From assembly GCA_963787195.1 (NCBI GenBank), contig CAWBCI010000026.1, forward strand, positions 135,736 to 199,735: 64,000 nt of DNA. The letters run 5' to 3'. The notes beneath the pieces were generated by a model. It ran no database searches. It saw only the letters and a program-made list of their open reading frames with translations, and was not told where the DNA came from. Origin of the DNA: CAWBCI01 sp963787195. Lineage in GTDB: Bacteria > Bacteroidota > Bacteroidia > Bacteroidales > JAGOPY01. Below, in pieces: positions 61,051 through 64,000 of the stretch. Within the stretch, counting starts at the first letter, position 1. The number at the start of each line of letters is the position of its first letter. The position numbers and the translations under genes are program-made.

Positions 61051-63165
61051 GTGAAGAAACTACTACTACTCATTACTATTTTAATCATTACCCAAATTGC
61101 CGGGGCCCAGAAACAGGCCAATTTCTGGTATTTTGGGCGCTATGCAGGATTAAACTTCGGCCTGGGCATACCCGTTGCAATGACTAACGGACAACTCACG
61201 ACAGGTGAAGGATGCTCCAGTATTTCGGATGCAAACGGATCTTTGGTGTTTTATACTGACGGAAGATATGTATGGAACAGGAACAATGTATTGATGCCAA
61301 ACGGAAGCGGGCTTTATGGGCATTCTTCCAGCACCCAGTCGGGGATCATAGTGCCTAAACCTGGTAGTACCACCGAATACTACATTTTTACAGTTGACGC
61401 AATTGAAAATAACCTTGCGCATGGCTTATGCTATTCACTGGTTGACATGACGCTTAACGGGGGTTTGGGTGATGTAGTACCTTCTGAAAAAAATGTTTCC
61501 CTCCTGCCCTATTCGCTCGAAAAAGTTACGGCTGTCGGCCACAGCAATGGCCTTTCTACCTGGGTCATCACCCACCAGTGGAATTCCAATGCCTATTATG
61601 CATACCTGGTTACAACGAGCGGAGTGAACATGACTCCCGTAATTACCAATATAGGAGATAATATTACAGGTAATATGGAATGGGCCAAAGGTTATATAAA
61701 AGTATCCCCTGACGGAAAGACCATGGCAATTGCCTTTAACGAAAAACGTTCTATAGATATCCTGGATTTTAACAATTCGACCGGGGTACTTTCGAACGAC
61801 TTAGAAGACAATAATTTTCAAGTATACTCTTCCGGAGGACCCTACGGTGTCGAATTTTCTCCAAACGGTAAACTGCTCTATATTTCAGAATGGAAAGATG
61901 GGCATAAAATATTTCAGTACAATCTCAAGGCCGGTTCTCCCCAGGCTATCCTCGATTCACGTGTAATTGTGGGGACTGTCGGGCAAAATGATGACCCTAT
62001 CGGAGCAATACAATTAGCTCCTGATAACCGTTTATATATTGCGCGTCAAAACCACGATTACCTTTCCCGGATAAATTCCCCCAATACCATTGGTGTAAAT
62101 TGCGGTTTCCAGGCCGATGCCATGAATCTTGCCGGCAGGCAATCAACTTACGGACTGCCTCCCTTCGTTCAATCATTCTTTTTCATGAATCTGGACTACT
62201 ATTATGATTCCCCGATTTGTTACGGTAATACGACCAATTTTTTCACCAGTGCAGGAGATGATCCGGATGCAGTTTTATGGGATTTCGGGGATATTCCTTC
62301 GGGAATTAATAATACTTCCACCGAATTAAACCCTAGCCATGATTTTACTTCTTCCGGAATCTTCCTTGTGAAACTCAAGGTCTTTATCTCTATTTATACG
62401 GATAGTATATATCATCTAGTCCTTGTTAATAAACGCCCGCAGATCGATGAGTCGGGAATGACAATAACTGACGCCGACTTTGGCATAAACAACGGTTCCA
62501 TAACCGGGATCACTTTTACTGGTACAGATTCCCTTTCATACACATGGTTTGATGAAAGCAATACAATCATTAGCAACAGCCTGGATCTGACTTCTGTGGG
62601 TACCGGCAATTATACCCTCCTTACGGAAGATGCAAATGCTTGCGATACCCTCACCGGTCCCTATTTTATAGATCAGATTGGGGGTCCGGTTGGTGTGAGT
62701 GCTTTTGCCGAGCCCGGGGAAATCTGCATAGGCGAAAGTGTGCAATTAATTGCCCAGGCCTTTGGTGGAGTTTTGCCCTATACTTATACATGGACTTCCG
62801 ACCCATCCGGTTTTAATTCGGAAATCTACAATCCACTTGTCATGCCAACCGTGACAACAAAATACCATATACTGATTCATGATTATTATGATGGTATCAT
62901 AGAAGATTCCGTCACTGTCAATGTCAACCAGCTTCCTGTAGCCAATGCCGGAACGGATATCACAGTTTCAAACGGGACCACTGCCAGCCTTTCCGGTTCA
63001 GCCTCCGGCGGAAGCGGAAATTATTCCTATTCCTGGCAACCTTCAACATATCTAAACAGCGAGGAAGGCGACGATATTTCCGGCGCCCGCCTCGAATTTG
63101 AAAGACGGGGTTTGAGGTGCGGGCATGTTGGTCGTCCCGTTGGCAAGGTCTTCATACACATTTAG
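61051..63165 (+). CDS. PKD-type surface protein, 3' part replaced by foreign sequence
   Basis: Starts with GTG at 61051; signal peptide ~1-19. Residues ~20-390 form a WD/beta-propeller-like region common in large gliding- or T9SS-associated proteins (FWYFGRYAGLNFGLG, IKVSPDGKTMAIAFN, VEFSPNGKLLYISEW). PKD/Ig-like domains follow (~395-670; AVLWDFGDIP, QLIAQAFGGVLPYTYTWTS, LSGSASGGSGNYSYSWQPSTYLN). The next lines expected of a PKD repeat are absent: from about 63060 the frame reads unrelated sequence to a stop at 63165. The native gene is therefore truncated by a junction. Confidence 0.8.
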   Translation: MKKLLLLITILIITQIAGAQKQANFWYFGRYAGLNFGLGIPVAMTNGQLTTGEGCSSISDANGSLVFYTDGRYVWNRNNVLMPNGSGLYGHSSSTQSGIIVPKPGSTTEYYIFTVDAIENNLAHGLCYSLVDMTLNGGLGDVVPSEKNVSLLPYSLEKVTAVGHSNGLSTWVITHQWNSNAYYAYLVTTSGVNMTPVITNIGDNITGNMEWAKGYIKVSPDGKTMAIAFNEKRSIDILDFNNSTGVLSNDLEDNNFQVYSSGGPYGVEFSPNGKLLYISEWKDGHKIFQYNLKAGSPQAILDSRVIVGTVGQNDDPIGAIQLAPDNRLYIARQNHDYLSRINSPNTIGVNCGFQADAMNLAGRQSTYGLPPFVQSFFFMNLDYYYDSPICYGNTTNFFTSAGDDPDAVLWDFGDIPSGINNTSTELNPSHDFTSSGIFLVKLKVFISIYTDSIYHLVLVNKRPQIDESGMTITDADFGINNGSITGITFTGTDSLSYTWFDESNTIISNSLDLTSVGTGNYTLLTEDANACDTLTGPYFIDQIGGPVGVSAFAEPGEICIGESVQLIAQAFGGVLPYTYTWTSDPSGFNSEIYNPLVMPTVTTKYHILIHDYYDGIIEDSVTVNVNQLPVANAGTDITVSNGTTASLSGSASGGSGNYSYSWQPSTYLNSEEGDDISGARLEFERRGLRCGHVGRPVGKVFIHI

Positions 63166-63397
63166 GCTGCCCCTCAAATACAGGAAGGCAAGGCTGTGCA
63201 TGCGCGAATGACCTTACGCTTCATCGAATTGCCCTCCCAAGTAACAAACGAATGCAAATTTCGGGCCCCAAACCGATGGTCGTGCCATGCCCATCATTCG
63301 TTCGCTTTCAAACGTTGACGCTGTAAGTGGTATACGGAGTCTACTCTCGGGGGGGAGGGGTTGTCAAGGAAATAAATCGATATGTATTTGACTATGC
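63070..63397. other. Segment of unknown origin between two junctions
   Basis: About 330 bp with neither the AT-rich Bacteroidota style nor the GC of the right end. It contains no recognised gene. It begins where the PKD protein loses its pattern and ends where CofG similarity starts. Possibly several joined fragments; a G-run (63349-63360) lies near its right side. Confidence 0.6.
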
Positions 63398-63998
63398 AGC
63401 CGGCCGCCGCCCCGGCGCGGGCGATGGCGAGGATTTCCTCGTGGCTCAGATAGGCGCGCTGCCCCTTCCGCGGCGGATGGGCAAAGGTGCAGTAGTGGCA
63501 CACATCGCGGCAGAGCTGCGTCAGCGGGACGAACACCTTGCGGGAATAGGTCACGGTGCCGGGATACGCCGCATCGCGCAGCGCGGCAGCCTGCGCCATC
63601 AACGCGTCCACGTCGCTCGCTTCCGCCCAGCCCAGCGCGGTGTCGCGATCGATCATGCCGCGGATTTCCCCGGTTGGCAGGCGGTCGGCAATGCCGCGCT
63701 CGCGCAGCCAGCGCTGGGCACGGCTTTCCCCCGGCATCTCGACCAGCTCCGCCAGATCGTCCGGCCGGTCGATATCGAGGCCGATCCCGGCCAGACGCAA
63801 AATGACTGGAGTAACACCCTGTTGTGCCGCTTCGTTCAGATGCGGCTTGAAGCTGTCATTGCCGAAGCGGAAGGGGATCAGTCCCGGCGGCGAGCAGGCG
63901 ATGCAATTCGATCCCCGCTCATCCTGTGCCGGAACGATGGTCATCGCGGGTGCCGTACGATGGGCGGCCAACACCTGGGCGATTTCCGAGGCCGGCAC
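63294..63998 (-). CDS. CofC-CofG fusion fragment (F420 biosynthesis), foreign to host
   Basis: High-GC coding frame open at the right edge. Residues ~18-85 match the C-terminal half of CofC, the 2-phospholactate guanylyltransferase (TIVPAQDERGSNCIACSPP, PFRFGNDSFKPHLNEA, GIGLDIDRPDDLAELV). Residues ~150-205 match the N-terminus of CofG, the radical-SAM FO synthase half, with the CRDVCHYC motif (CxxxCxxC) and the usual lead KVFVPLTQLCRDVCHYCTFA. Similarity stops after RAGAAAGC (~63398); the last ~35 codons are unrelated. Style fits an alphaproteobacterium. Both ends incomplete. Confidence 0.75.
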   Translation of the reverse strand: MPASEIAQVLAAHRTAPAMTIVPAQDERGSNCIACSPPGLIPFRFGNDSFKPHLNEAAQQGVTPVILRLAGIGLDIDRPDDLAELVEMPGESRAQRWLRERGIADRLPTGEIRGMIDRDTALGWAEASDVDALMAQAAALRDAAYPGTVTYSRKVFVPLTQLCRDVCHYCTFAHPPRKGQRAYLSHEEILAIARAGAAAGCIVKYISIYFLDNPSPPRVDSVYHLQRQRLKANE

Positions 63999-64000
63999 CA

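Noticed and set aside
63294..63998. Recent horizontal transfer of F420 genes into the host
   Set aside because: Both flanking genes are broken at the joins and an unrelated block sits between; an artefact explains this more simply.

Overview
The window reads as a chromosomal contig of a Bacteroidota bacterium (Bacteroidales-like). The evidence is direct: core genes in Bacteroidota arrangements (purN / acpP-fabF-rnc with an IPExxxVDY-family gene nearby, pheS, dnaG, tsaB behind a TolC/HlyD pair), several type IX secretion (T9SS) cargo proteins, DUF3857-transglutaminase proteins, SusC-free outer-membrane barrels, and many promoters that fit the Bacteroidota consensus (TTG - about 20 nt - TAnnTTTG) just upstream of start codons. 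Shine-Dalgarno sequences are rare and several genes appear to start with TTG or GTG. No rRNA, tRNA, CRISPR array, transposase or phage gene was seen.

Layout. 1-261: N-terminus of a secreted protein running off the left edge. 300-600: a GC-rich nested palindrome. 642-9590: housekeeping genes (cyclophilin, pheS, IPExxxVDY protein, a secreted beta-propeller-like/transglutaminase protein, rnc, fabF, acpP, purN, nitroreductase, pgi), then a candidate small RNA or attenuator. 9883-20863: two-component system, serine hydrolase, AlkD-like glycosylase, secreted M1 peptidase, TolC/HlyD efflux pair, tsaB, a small cation-transporter-like protein. 21000-30700: a choice-of-anchor L surface protein, a strongly acidic protein, a His-rich lipoprotein, a PLP decarboxylase with a Memo-like lipoprotein, a LytTR membrane regulator opposite a TolQ/MotA-like protein, two barrel-like proteins, and the ubiE-crcB-DUF190 operon. 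30716-31648: an HtrA-like protease.

31650-38350 is the accessory part. It is rich in REP-like palindromes and has a 111-bp repeat pair around a small membrane protein. A second, 54-bp direct-repeat pair (33034 and 38197) brackets about 5.2 kb of unusual genes: a hypothetical protein, a three-gene overlapping operon (SocA-like + DUF488, an uncharacterised 271-aa protein, and a remnant of an Mrr-type restriction endonuclease), a PD-(D/E)XK-nuclease-like protein, and an internally deleted AlbA_2-type regulator that carries a KTSC domain. This looks like a mobile, partly decayed defence or DNA-processing island and is the best place to look for a new system.

38347-61000: an RND lipid-exporter-like operon, dnaG with lost zinc ligands, a 350-nt probable structured RNA, a class III nucleotide-cyclase-like protein, an active/inactive pair of DUF3857-transglutaminase proteins, rhaD, tadA, a large T9SS BNR protein, and a five-gene redox/nitrosative-stress-like operon facing a Crp/Fnr regulator. 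A near-perfect 16-bp palindrome lies about 41 nt upstream of the predicted operon start site, so the regulator probably activates the operon.

Right end. A PKD-type surface protein (61051) is cut near 63060. The sequence then changes abruptly to a stretch of unknown origin and, from about 63400, to high-GC DNA encoding part of a CofC-CofG coenzyme F420 protein of proteobacterial type. This is most simply an assembly or library chimera, so everything right of about 63060 should not be assigned to the Bacteroidota host without read-level checks.
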